Shown here: one piece after another, positions 17,988 through 26,950 of the stretch
Layout of the letters: every line of letters starts with the position of its first letter
How positions within the stretch are numbered: the stretch's first letter is position 1
Source of the DNA: Bacillus horti
Lineage (GTDB): Bacteria > Bacillota > Bacilli > Caldalkalibacillales > JCM-10596
Direction: 5' to 3'
NCBI RefSeq assembly: GCF_030813115.1
Contig: NZ_JAUSTY010000009.1
Coordinates: 1 to 64,000, forward strand
Length of the DNA: 64,000 bases
The notes under the pieces: model-generated
Told to the model about the DNA's origin: nothing
The model's database searches: none
The model's input: only the letters and a program-made list of their open reading frames with translations
Program-made: the position numbers and the translations under genes

Positions 17988-19682
17988 ATGTGTCAAGGAA
18001 ATAGGAGAATTGCCCTCATTCTTGTGGTAATGCTGCTGCCGTTTCTGCTGCTCTCTCCTTCTGTAAGCGCAGATTCTACACAGAATGTAGGACAGGAAGC
18101 GGGATTGGAAACTGTCTATACCGATGCGGACCTGATATCCACGTGGGCGTATAAGGCCATTCAAGAAGCGACGGACAAGGCGATCGTGGAAGGTAGCGGG
18201 GGTAAAATCAACCCTAAGGGCACAATAACTCGTGCTGAATTCACCAAGCTGATGGTAGCGATGTTAGAGATTGACACGGAGATCGTCAGCGTCCTGCCGT
18301 TTGAAGATGTGAGTGAAACCGATTGGTTTTACCCCTATGTTCAGGCAGGCTATTACAAGCAGATGATCTCCGGCTATACGGATACTCAGTTTCTGCCGAA
18401 CGGTCCTATTTCACGGCAGGAGATGGCAGTCATGATGGTGCGTGCGCTAGAGCTGCAGGAGCAGCAGGTCGGAGCTGAACGAGGCGATCTGGTAGAAGTG
18501 TCGGCATGGGCGCGCACTTCCGTCAATACAGTAATAGCTTCTGGGCTGATGCAGGGGGATGCTCAATCCTTCCGGCCACACGACCATGCAACTAGAGAAA
18601 TGGCTTTCACCGTAGTGATGAGAGCTTATCACTATGTCGACACCGAAGAACTGGACGAGGAAGAAGCGAAAGAGAAACCTGTCGCTGAGCAGGACCGGTT
18701 AGAGGAGATCGAGCGGCTAATCCGAGAAAATGCTGGTTTTATGCAGCAGATGGTGCCGAATCCTACGCTGGGCAGCCTTGCAGGGGAATGGACTATTCTC
18801 GGCTTGGCCCGTTCGGGTGAGAAGGTGCCGGATCATTATTACAAGACGTATTATCAGAATATTGTGGAGGAAGTACAGAAGCTAATGCCTGCTACCGCAA
18901 GCAAAGCGGAGGGCAGATTGGACCGAAGCAAAGGAACGGAGCATTCTAGACTTATATTGGGACTCACCTCCATTGGTCATGATATAGAGAACGTGGGGGG
19001 CTATGACCTTCGCCTAGCGTTGGCGGACATGAATTATGTCAGCATTCAAGGCATTAATGGACCTATTTTTGCGTTGATCGCATTTGACAGTCTAGGCTAT
19101 GACATACCGCTTGATGAGAACGCAAAGTCACAGACAACGAGAGAAGAGTTGATTGATTTTATTTTAGACAGAGAGATTAAAGGCGGTGGATGGGCTTTGG
19201 GTGTCAATCCAGATGAGCCGGATCCAGATATTACGGCGATGGCCATTCAAGGATTAACGCCTTATTATGAAAAACGAGCAGATGTACAGAAGGCAGTTGA
19301 CCGAGGTCTTGATTGGCTGTCTGCTGTCCAGGACAACAGTGGAGGTTACCGGAGCTGGGGTGCTCTTAATGCGGAGAGTGTTGCACAGGTGATTGTGGCT
19401 CTGTCCGGACTTGGTATTGATGCCGATAAGGATCCGAGGTTTGTGAAGCGTGGACAATCCGCAATTGATGCGCTGCTATCGTTTGCTTCAGTAGAGGGCG
19501 GGTTCTACCACATACTAGCTGGAGAAGCCGGAAACGGTGGGGCGGCACCAGGTGAGGTGGACGCCATGGCTACTGACCAAGCGATGTATGCGCTGGTTGC
19601 TTATCAGCGTTTCCTTGAAGGGCACAACACCTTATACGATATGACGGATCAAACAAGCTCTTCCTTGCTAAAGGGGAGGTAA
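17988..19682 (+). CDS. SLH protein with a stand-alone transcobalamin-like alpha/alpha toroid
   Basis: 564 residues. Signal peptide about 1-28 (LLSPSVSADS), then three SLH domains at 42-97, 103-156 and 170-218, then the toroid at about 240-555. The toroid closely parallels that of the giant protein before it (GEWTILGLARSGEKVPDHYY, TEHSRLILGLTSIGHDI, INGPIFALIAFDS, GGWALG, DPDITAMAIQGLTPYY, LYDMTDQT). It lacks DUF4430, which instead is encoded by the next gene, so the two may together rebuild the two-domain binding site. The ATG at 17988 follows AAAGGAAGG. It is four bases from the next gene and 82 bases from the previous one, in the riboswitch operon. Confidence 0.92.
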   Translation: MCQGNRRIALILVVMLLPFLLLSPSVSADSTQNVGQEAGLETVYTDADLISTWAYKAIQEATDKAIVEGSGGKINPKGTITRAEFTKLMVAMLEIDTEIVSVLPFEDVSETDWFYPYVQAGYYKQMISGYTDTQFLPNGPISRQEMAVMMVRALELQEQQVGAERGDLVEVSAWARTSVNTVIASGLMQGDAQSFRPHDHATREMAFTVVMRAYHYVDTEELDEEEAKEKPVAEQDRLEEIERLIRENAGFMQQMVPNPTLGSLAGEWTILGLARSGEKVPDHYYKTYYQNIVEEVQKLMPATASKAEGRLDRSKGTEHSRLILGLTSIGHDIENVGGYDLRLALADMNYVSIQGINGPIFALIAFDSLGYDIPLDENAKSQTTREELIDFILDREIKGGGWALGVNPDEPDPDITAMAIQGLTPYYEKRADVQKAVDRGLDWLSAVQDNSGGYRSWGALNAESVAQVIVALSGLGIDADKDPRFVKRGQSAIDALLSFASVEGGFYHILAGEAGNGGAAPGEVDAMATDQAMYALVAYQRFLEGHNTLYDMTDQTSSSLLKGR

Positions 19683-19686
19683 GAGC

Positions 19687-20697
19687 ATGAAAAAGAAGTC
19701 CTTGATTGGCTTGGCGGCTACGCTTCTTATTTTACTGGTCATCTCTTATTTTATGGGGAGTCAAGATCATGTTGTCCCGCTTGAGAGTGCCAATGAACAG
19801 AAAGAATCCGCCCAGCCTGGGAAACAGACCGGGGCTGGGAATACGGATATGGATGAAGAAGAATCCCTGCCAAACGATGAAGAACAGCTTGAACCTCAGG
19901 ATGAAATGGAGGGTGCCGAGCTGAATGGTGGTGCGGGGCAACAACTACAAGAAATATCAGACGCACCAACTGATTCAGAACGTGATGAAACAGCGTCCGA
20001 ATCTGCGGGCCATGAGGCCATCAATCAAGAGAGTGTGAATCAAGACCATACCACTCAAGAGAGTGCCAACCAAGCAAATGGGAATCAAGATCATACTGCT
20101 CAAGAGCGTTCCTCTACACAAAAAGCGGACGCTCCGGAACTAGCGCAAACACCGGAAGAGCCAGCTGATCATCAAGAAGAGGATAGAGGTGGGGAGAAGG
20201 ATCAATACTTAACTGATCCGGTTCCGGAGGGAAAACCTAAACCTGTAGAATGGCAGGACGTTACCGTTGACAAAGGAACGGCCTACACAGCAACATTGTC
20301 TGTAACCGCTCTGACGATCCTTAACAATTTGAACTTATTCAATGAAGATAAACTGGAAGTGCTTCCGGAAGACGGTGTGATTTTTGAGGAACAGACGGTT
20401 ACGTTTTATGAAGGGGAATCCGTATTTGATGTACTGCTAAGGGAGATGCAGGAGCATAAGATTCATATGGAATTTGTAATGACACCGATCTACAACAGCC
20501 ATTACATTGAGGGAATCAACAATATTTACGAGTTCGATTGCGGGGAGCTGAGCGGGTGGATGTATAAAGTAAACGACTGGTTCCCCAACTATGGAGCTAG
20601 CCGTTACCAGTTGGAGCCCGGCGATGATATTGAGTGGGTATACACCTGTGATTTAGGGCGGGACATCGGTGGTTACGGAGCGGCGAATGGGGGATGA
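19687..20697 (+). CDS. Membrane-anchored DUF4430 (transcobalamin beta-domain-like) protein
   Basis: 336 residues. A single N-terminal membrane segment (residues 4-24, LIGLAATLLILLVISYFMG) is followed by a long acidic, Gln/Asn-rich linker (30-190) with repeats such as NQESVNQDHTTQESANQ. A DUF4430 domain forms the C-terminus (about 225-330) with EGESVFDVLLREM, SGWMYKVNDWFPNYGASRY and GDDIEWVYTCDLGRDIG. The linker could span the cell wall so that the domain meets SLH-anchored partners, then hands ligand to the ECF S component encoded downstream. That is inference. There is no lipobox. The ribosome binding site GGGGAGG precedes the ATG, and six bases separate it from ecfT. Confidence 0.9.
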   Translation: MKKKSLIGLAATLLILLVISYFMGSQDHVVPLESANEQKESAQPGKQTGAGNTDMDEEESLPNDEEQLEPQDEMEGAELNGGAGQQLQEISDAPTDSERDETASESAGHEAINQESVNQDHTTQESANQANGNQDHTAQERSSTQKADAPELAQTPEEPADHQEEDRGGEKDQYLTDPVPEGKPKPVEWQDVTVDKGTAYTATLSVTALTILNNLNLFNEDKLEVLPEDGVIFEEQTVTFYEGESVFDVLLREMQEHKIHMEFVMTPIYNSHYIEGINNIYEFDCGELSGWMYKVNDWFPNYGASRYQLEPGDDIEWVYTCDLGRDIGGYGAANGG

Positions 20698-20703
20698 ATA
20701 CCA

Positions 20704-21591
20704 ATGAATAGCTTTGCCAGCTTGCACCCGGTGATCCTTTTCACCTATTTTGTAGCGGTCATCGGGTTTAGTATGTTCTTCACACATCCCTTGCTACAGA
20801 CCATGGCACTGCTCGGAGCCTTCACCTGGTCGGTTTTGCTGAAGGGAAGGAAGGGGCTGCTCTTTAACCTGATCTATATGTTGCCCCTGCTTCTTTTTAT
20901 GGCGCTGCTTAATCCACTCTTCAACCATCAAGGCGTCACTATTTTGTTCTATTTGAACAGCGGTAATCCAGTGACGCTTGAGTCGATTTTGTATGGCGTG
21001 TCCGCGGCAGTGATGTTCATTACTGTCATCATTTGGTTTGCATGCTATAACGCAGTGATGACGTCTGATAAATTTATTTATTTGTTCGGTAAAATCATTC
21101 CGGCAATGTCACTGCTTTTCTCTATGGTTTTGCGTTTTGTTCCGCGCTATGTGAACAAAGCAAAAGAAATTTCAGCTGCGCAAAAAGGCATTGGGAGAGA
21201 TGTGTCCCAAGGTAGCTTACTGCAGAAAGCTAGAAACGGGCTGCGTATCCTGTCTATCCTGACCACTTGGGCCTTGGAGAACGCGATCGAAACGGCAGAT
21301 TCAATGAAATCGAGGGGATACGGGCTGCCGGGAAGGACAAGCTTTGCCCTCTTTCGTTTCGATCAGCGGGATGGACGGGTTCTTATGATCCTCATAGGAA
21401 TGATCATTGTGATTATGGCTGGAGCCATCCTAGGCGTGAATTCCATGCGCTTCTTCCCGTCGATCCGAATAGCAGATATTTCTCTGTTCGGCGTGTTGGT
21501 TTACGGAGCCTATCTGCTTCTGTGCTTGCTGCCAGTTATTATGACGATTCAGGGGGAACGAAAGTGGAAGCGTATCGAATCGAACATGTAA
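20704..21591 (+). CDS. ecfT: ECF transporter transmembrane T component
   Basis: 295 residues with about five to six membrane helices in the first half and last quarter. The coupling region carries the family hallmark ADSMKSRGYGLPGRT (residues about 199-213), where the A-x-x-SRG segment contacts the ATPases. EcfT links the two EcfA domains to the substrate-binding S component. It lies in the riboswitch operon and overlaps the ATPase gene by 28 bases, as expected for one complex. Confidence 0.9.
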   Translation: MNSFASLHPVILFTYFVAVIGFSMFFTHPLLQTMALLGAFTWSVLLKGRKGLLFNLIYMLPLLLFMALLNPLFNHQGVTILFYLNSGNPVTLESILYGVSAAVMFITVIIWFACYNAVMTSDKFIYLFGKIIPAMSLLFSMVLRFVPRYVNKAKEISAAQKGIGRDVSQGSLLQKARNGLRILSILTTWALENAIETADSMKSRGYGLPGRTSFALFRFDQRDGRVLMILIGMIIVIMAGAILGVNSMRFFPSIRIADISLFGVLVYGAYLLLCLLPVIMTIQGERKWKRIESNM

Positions 21592-23192
21592 GCTTTACCT
21601 ATCCTGAACAGGAGAACCGCGTACTCGATGACGTGGTCCTCTCTATTCAACACGGTGAGTTTGTCACGGTGTGCGGGCAATCCGGTTCAGGGAAAAGTAC
21701 GTTGTTGAGACATTTGAAGCCGGTGCTTACGCCACATGGACTGCGTGATGGCGAAATTTACTACGAGGGAAAGCCGTTGACAGATATGGATCCAAAGCGT
21801 CAGGCTTCGGACATCGGATATGTGCTTCAGAACCCAGATAATCAAATCGTAACAGATAAAGTGTGGCACGAGCTGGCCTTCGGACTGGAGAGCTTAGGGT
21901 ACGATCAGCGGGCGATTCGCCTGCGCGTTGCTGAGATGGCTAGTTTCTTTGGCATTCAGACTTGGTTTCACCAGAAAGTGGCGGAGCTTTCCGGAGGACA
22001 GAAGCAAATCTTGAATCTGGCTGCTATTATGGCGATGCAGCCTTCTGTGCTTGTGTTGGACGAGCCAACCTCGATGCTCGATCCGATTGCAGCCAACGAG
22101 TTTTTGGAAACATTAAAGCGAATTAATCGAGACTTGGGAACGACGATTATTCTATCCGAGCATCGGTTGGAAGAGGTGCTGGTGAATACAGATCGTTTAG
22201 TTGTGATGGATCAGGGGCGAATCATTGCGGATGGACCTCCCCGTGATGTCGGGAATCACATCCACGACGGGGACCACCCCATGTTCAGTGCTCTGCCTTC
22301 GGCCATGCGAATTGTAAAAGGTCTAAACCCAGAAGAGGAATCCCTTATCACGATCAATGAAGCGCGGCATTGGCTGGCAGAGCGAATGAGTGGTCATCAG
22401 GTGGTTGAGGTTGAACCATCCCAAGAACAGACGGCTGCTGAGCGTAGTGACACAGCAGTGCTACAGCTTAAGGATGTCTGGTTCCGCTATGAAAAAACCT
22501 CACCCGATGTGATCAAAGATTTGTCCTTGGATGTGAGGCAGGGGGAGTTTTATTGTATCGTTGGAGGCAACGGTACCGGTAAAACAACAGCCCTCTCGTT
22601 AATGGGAGGACTGCACAAGCCGTATCGGGGAAAGGTGACGCTAGGTACGCAAAACCTGGCCCTGCTTTCGCAAAGTCCGCAAAATCTTTTCGTCAAGAAA
22701 ACGGTTGAATTAGATTTGATGGAAATGTTGTCAGGCCAAGCTATGACTAGTGAAGAGAGGTCCTCCCGAATAGAGGAGGTCGTGCGGATGACAGAACTGG
22801 ACGGGTTAATGGGGCGGCATCCCTATGATCTAAGTGGAGGGGAACAGCAGCGAGCGGCCTTCGCCAAAATCCTACTGCGGGAACCCCAGATCATTCTGCT
22901 TGATGAGCCGACCAAGGGGCTGGATGCTTTTTACAAAGCGAAATTTGCTCATATTCTTAAGCAGTTAACCGCTAAACGGATAACGATTGTGATGGTTTCC
23001 CATGATATTGAATTTTGTGCGAAGTATGCCGATCGCTGCGCCTTATTCTTTGATGGGGGAATCGTCACGGCCAATACAACCCGGAAATTTTTTGCGGGCA
23101 ATAGCTTTTATACGACATCGGCCAACCGGATTGCCCGGCATTATGATCCTGAAGCGGTAACTGTAGAGGATGTGATTGCAATATGTCGGTAA
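21564..23192 (+). CDS. ECF transporter fused ATPase (two ABC domains)
   Basis: 542 residues with two complete ABC domains in one chain. Domain 1 (1-265) has Walker A GQSGSGKST, signature LSGGQKQ and Walker B VLVLDEPTS. Domain 2 (290-540) has Walker A GGNGTGKTT, signature LSGGEQQR and Walker B IILLDEPTKGLD. It energises ECF import. An upstream open frame runs from 21267, but it lies inside ecfT. The GTG at 21564 has AGGGGG with seven bases spacing and matches the normal N-terminus (VEAYRIEHVSFTYP), so I use it. The 3' end overlaps the S component gene by ten bases. Confidence 0.93.
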   Translation: MEAYRIEHVSFTYPEQENRVLDDVVLSIQHGEFVTVCGQSGSGKSTLLRHLKPVLTPHGLRDGEIYYEGKPLTDMDPKRQASDIGYVLQNPDNQIVTDKVWHELAFGLESLGYDQRAIRLRVAEMASFFGIQTWFHQKVAELSGGQKQILNLAAIMAMQPSVLVLDEPTSMLDPIAANEFLETLKRINRDLGTTIILSEHRLEEVLVNTDRLVVMDQGRIIADGPPRDVGNHIHDGDHPMFSALPSAMRIVKGLNPEEESLITINEARHWLAERMSGHQVVEVEPSQEQTAAERSDTAVLQLKDVWFRYEKTSPDVIKDLSLDVRQGEFYCIVGGNGTGKTTALSLMGGLHKPYRGKVTLGTQNLALLSQSPQNLFVKKTVELDLMEMLSGQAMTSEERSSRIEEVVRMTELDGLMGRHPYDLSGGEQQRAAFAKILLREPQIILLDEPTKGLDAFYKAKFAHILKQLTAKRITIVMVSHDIEFCAKYADRCALFFDGGIVTANTTRKFFAGNSFYTTSANRIARHYDPEAVTVEDVIAICR

Positions 23193-23908
23193 AGTTGAGT
23201 CGTTATCGTTTAATCATCGCAACCGCCTTGATTGTCATCGTGATTCCGATAACTATTTTGTACGGTATCTATTTTTTAAACGATCGAAAATATTATTTTA
23301 TCAGTATGCTGATCATTACCTTTACTCTCGTCCCATTCCTGCTAGTCTTTGAGAAGCGTGCGCCTCAAGCTCGTGAGCTTATTGTCATCGCGGTTTTATC
23401 AGCAATCGCGGTTGCAGGTCGGGCGGCTTTCTTTATGCTTCCGCAGTTTAAACCGGTCGTCGCCATTGTTATTATCGCAGGAGTTTCACTGGGGGCTGAA
23501 GCCGGTTTTCTGGTGGGGGTATTGACCGGCTTTGTATCGAACTTCTTCTTTGGACAGGGGCCATGGACACCTTGGCAGATGTTCTGCTTTGGAATTATTG
23601 GGTTTATAGCCGGATTGCTATTTAAGAAAGGAAAGCTAAACCGGACCAAACTATCTCTTTGTGTGTACGGGGGATTGGCCACCTTCTTTATTTACGGAGG
23701 AATAATCAACATCGGTAGCCTGATGATGTTCACGGCCGAGTTTTCGTTCGAAGCGTTAGTGGCAACGTATATTTCAGCGATCGGTTTTGACCTCATACAC
23801 GCGGTGGCGACAGTGTTTTTCTTGTATATTTTATCGCAAACGATGCTAGAGAAGCTGGATCGGATCAAGGTGAAGTATGGTCTTATTGAACGAGAAAAGT
23901 ATAGCTAG
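23183..23908 (+). CDS. ECF transporter S component, probable cobalamin or corrinoid specificity
   Basis: 241 residues, six membrane helices predicted by eye. It has the S-component pattern of an Ala/Gly-rich first half (GRAAFFMLPQFKPVVAIVII, LGAEAGFLVGVLTGFVSNFFF) and a short basic cytosolic loop. Specificity is inferred from the cobalamin riboswitch and from the transcobalamin-like genes in the same operon. I cannot tell CbrT-type cobalamin transport from CblT-type alpha-ribazole transport from the sequence alone. It is the last gene of the operon. Confidence 0.85.
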   Translation: MSVKLSRYRLIIATALIVIVIPITILYGIYFLNDRKYYFISMLIITFTLVPFLLVFEKRAPQARELIVIAVLSAIAVAGRAAFFMLPQFKPVVAIVIIAGVSLGAEAGFLVGVLTGFVSNFFFGQGPWTPWQMFCFGIIGFIAGLLFKKGKLNRTKLSLCVYGGLATFFIYGGIINIGSLMMFTAEFSFEALVATYISAIGFDLIHAVATVFFLYILSQTMLEKLDRIKVKYGLIEREKYS

Positions 23909-23916
23909 CTGCAATT

Positions 23917-23956
23917 CATCCTTGAATGTGAAAATGGGGTTCTCCATTCAAGGATG
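23917..23956 (+). terminator. Inverted repeat at the end of the B12 operon
   Basis: Perfect 12-bp arms CATCCTTGAATG/CATTCAAGGATG with a 16-base loop start eight bases after the stop codon. No T run follows, so it may be a weak or factor-dependent terminator or a 3' protective hairpin. Confidence 0.6.
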
Positions 23957-24039
23957 CTCGCGGCATCTCCATATTTGAAGGCCTATTAAATTCAGTAAAT
24001 TTTCTTCTTGACTCACCTAAGGTGTTGCAACGAGTCCTT

Positions 24040-25422
24040 TCAGGTAGCGTGGTTAGCTGCTTTATTTTCCTCCTTTAGAAAGCATGCCAAGATAAGACCA
24101 ATGAGCGCAAAAATTGCCATCAGAATAAAAGCATAAGTCGTTCCCCAATAAGCTCCAACTTCATAAGGAGTTCCCATAACCGAGGTAGTCATACTAACGA
24201 TAGAAGAAAATACAATAATTCCGAAGATTAATCCAAATTGACGCACCGTGTTAATAATAGCTGATCCATGTGAAATATCAGTATTTTCAAGAGCATTCAT
24301 ACTCACGGTTACAAGTGGCATGAGAGTAAATCCAAATCCCATCATAAACACACAAAAAAAGATCATAATCCAATAGGGCGAGCTTTCCATTCCTATCGTA
24401 ATCATTAAAATTAATGAGGTGAATGTCAACGAGAATCCCATTAATGCTATTTTCTTACCTCCATATTGATCATACAAGTTACCGGAGATAAAGGTTACAA
24501 CCGATAAAATAATCGTTCCGGGAACTAAAAGTAAGCCTGATAGGAAAGCGCTTGTGCCCAGGACCTCTTGGGAAAACATAGGAAGTAATGTCTCCATAGA
24601 CAGGAGAAGCATCATATTAATAAATATTAAAAAAGTTGTTAAACGGAAAGTTGAATTGCTGATTAATCTAAGATTTAGCACAGGCGTTCTTAAAAGCAAT
24701 TGTCGGCGAACAAAAAGGAACAACGTAAATATACCGATTAATAACGGAATGATCACCATCACATTTATAAATCCAACTACACTGATATTACTTAAACCAA
24801 AAACAAAAAATGAGAATCCCAGTGCAGAAAGCATAATTGAGAAGAGATCAAGTTTTGTGTCTTTTTTCCCTAAAACATCTTTCATGACAATGAAAGCCAG
24901 CAATAGCACTGCACATGCTAGTGGCAGTAAAACCCAATACAAAGCACGCCAATCAAGTAAATCAATAATTATACCGGAAAGAGCTGGAGCACTTGCAGGA
25001 GCCACATTAACAACAGCTCCCAAAAGTCCCATAGCGAATCCTCGTCGCTCATAGGGAAACACGGTCAATAAAATTATCTGCACAAGCGGCAACATCATGC
25101 CACCACCTATGGACTGAACCACTCTTGAAAAAATCAATTGACTGAAAGCCACGGAAAGGCATCCAATCAGTGTTCCCAGTACTAAACATCCGAGTGAAAA
25201 GATCACAAGAGATCTAGATGAAAATTTATCCGCTAGATATCCGGTTAAGGGTATAAAGATAATAGTGGTAAGTAAAGAGGCGGTAGTTAACCACTGAACT
25301 TGCGTTGTATTTACATTAAATTCTTTCATAATAGTTGGATAAGCAGTGATTAATAAGAATTGGCTAAACGTGAATAGAAAAGCTGCAGAAATGATGACAA
25401 TAATGACGCCCTTATTTTGCAC
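24040..25422 (-). CDS. MFS transporter, DHA2 (EmrB/QacA) drug-exporter family
   Basis: 460 residues, about fourteen membrane helices. Family motifs are visible: LTGYLADKFSSR between helices 2 and 3, FSRVVQSIGGGMMLP, and the helix-5 motif C region GAVVNVAPASAPALSG. Proton-driven export of a toxic compound is the usual function; the substrate is unknown. A longer frame begins at 25458, but the GTG at 25422 has GAGAAAGG ten bases upstream and gives the usual N-terminus (QNKGVIIVIISA). It is transcribed toward the B12 operon and away from the oxidoreductase gene. No regulator gene is adjacent. Confidence 0.88.
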   Translation of the reverse strand: MQNKGVIIVIISAAFLFTFSQFLLITAYPTIMKEFNVNTTQVQWLTTASLLTTIIFIPLTGYLADKFSSRSLVIFSLGCLVLGTLIGCLSVAFSQLIFSRVVQSIGGGMMLPLVQIILLTVFPYERRGFAMGLLGAVVNVAPASAPALSGIIIDLLDWRALYWVLLPLACAVLLLAFIVMKDVLGKKDTKLDLFSIMLSALGFSFFVFGLSNISVVGFINVMVIIPLLIGIFTLFLFVRRQLLLRTPVLNLRLISNSTFRLTTFLIFINMMLLLSMETLLPMFSQEVLGTSAFLSGLLLVPGTIILSVVTFISGNLYDQYGGKKIALMGFSLTFTSLILMITIGMESSPYWIMIFFCVFMMGFGFTLMPLVTVSMNALENTDISHGSAIINTVRQFGLIFGIIVFSSIVSMTTSVMGTPYEVGAYWGTTYAFILMAIFALIGLILACFLKEENKAANHAT

Positions 25423-25615
25423 GAGAACAAAACCTTTCTCTGTAAAGTAACAGGTCAATCATAACATCTTACTCATTCCTTGTGGAGTGCTTGGTATAGG
25501 AGGGATTCATTGAAGGAGAAGGCACCAAATCTACTATTCGATCTTTTCTAAGTCTAAGGATTATAATAGTAAGATATTATTTTAGTGCTTCTCAGAGAAA
25601 GGAAGAATGTTACAT

Positions 25616-26605
25616 ATGAAGCTAGGCATAGTAGGAGCAGGAAAGATTGTTATAGATCTACTGAGTTTCATTCATGAGATTCCTGATATATCGGTGCAGG
25701 GGATATGTGGCACTTCAAAAAGTGAACATAAGCTAAGAGATTTGCAGCAGCAGTACGAAATACCTGCCATCTATACAGACTTTTCTAGAATGCTGGAGAA
25801 TGATGTGGACACAATTTATGTGGCTCTACCGAACCATTTGCATTTTCCCTTTGTTAAACAAGCGCTGCTTCGGGACAAGCATGTGATTTGTGAGAAGCCG
25901 TTTACCTCTAATTTAGAGGAATTCTTGGAGCTACAGGGCTTAGCAATGGAGAGGGGCCTTATTCTTCTTGAGGCGATTACAACTCTACATCTTCAGAATT
26001 TTAAACTGATTAAAGAATATATGGATTCGAATTCTCTTGGAGAAATTAAGATTGTGCAATGTAACTACTCTCAATATTCCTCTCGTTATAATGCCTTTAA
26101 GCAGGGAAACATCCTGCCAGCTTTTAATCCAGATATGTCTGGTGGAGCGCTAATGGATATTAATATTTATAATATTCACTGGGTAGTAGGGTTGTTTGGA
26201 AGTCCGAAGAGGGTCAACTATCTTCCAAATATGGAGAGGGATATCGATACGTCTGGAGTACTGCTTTTAGATTATGAAAGCTTTAAAGCAGTTTGTGTGG
26301 GAGCTAAGGATAGCACTGGAAACTCTTTCTGTAGTATTCAAGGGGATCAGGGGACGCTTCAAGTAAATAGCCCAGCTAATACATGTGAATCCTTTGTCTA
26401 CACTTTGAATCAGCAGGATTCTGTAAATGTAAATCAACAAGCCCATGCACACAGAATGTATGAAGAGTTCGTTAAGTTTGAACAGATCATTGCCAACCAG
26501 GATACGGAGACAGTCAAACTATTACTTGAGCACAGTAGAAGAGTTATGGAGGTCGTACAGTTGGCGAAAGATTCAGCTGGTCTTAGGTTCGCACAAAGAA
26601 AGTAG
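25616..26605 (+). CDS. Gfo/Idh/MocA-family oxidoreductase
   Basis: 329 residues. An N-terminal Rossmann domain with GIVGAGKIV binds NAD(P). It contains the family motif EKP in CEKPFTSN (about residue 95), which supplies the catalytic Lys, and a C-terminal alpha/beta domain with GGALMDINIYNIHW (about 185-198). Members oxidise or reduce sugars, inositols and related compounds; the substrate is not evident. The ATG at 25616 has GAAAGGAAG at good spacing, while the in-frame ATG at 25607 is too close to that site. It stands alone, divergent from the MFS gene. Confidence 0.88.
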   Translation: MKLGIVGAGKIVIDLLSFIHEIPDISVQGICGTSKSEHKLRDLQQQYEIPAIYTDFSRMLENDVDTIYVALPNHLHFPFVKQALLRDKHVICEKPFTSNLEEFLELQGLAMERGLILLEAITTLHLQNFKLIKEYMDSNSLGEIKIVQCNYSQYSSRYNAFKQGNILPAFNPDMSGGALMDINIYNIHWVVGLFGSPKRVNYLPNMERDIDTSGVLLLDYESFKAVCVGAKDSTGNSFCSIQGDQGTLQVNSPANTCESFVYTLNQQDSVNVNQQAHAHRMYEEFVKFEQIIANQDTETVKLLLEHSRRVMEVVQLAKDSAGLRFAQRK

Positions 26606-26950
26606 AACATTGGAAAGCGTAAAAGGGAAAACCTTACGTACAGTTTGATGAGGAGGAGCTGGAATGAGAATGGTGACCTTACGACCGTCAAGAAAATTTC
26701 AGTTCTTTACTCTACTATTCGGATTTTAGAGTGATCGATGGCAAAGTCAATATCTAGGCTGAAATGAAGAGAAAGGGATAACGGTATACACACAAAAAAT
26801 GACCCAACAAGTTTACGATAATTAATATCTGAATATTCTGTATATAAAATAAGACATGGATGGGTTATGTTTGTTTCCTGTAACTTGCATGGTTTATTTT
26901 TTTTAATCGGTGGTAATGACATTATATGATCTTGAAAGGAGGACCGTCGA
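26606..26950. other. Intergenic region before the gas vesicle genes, with possible decayed coding sequence
   Basis: No intact gene is seen. Near 26630-26735 one frame reads like protein interrupted by stops (QFDEEELE, stop, then PYDRQENFSS and YYSDFRVIDGKVNI), which may be a decayed gene end. An A/T-rich TATATAAAAT at 26841-26850 could be the -10 of the gvp promoter but no matching -35 is visible. Confidence 0.35.
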
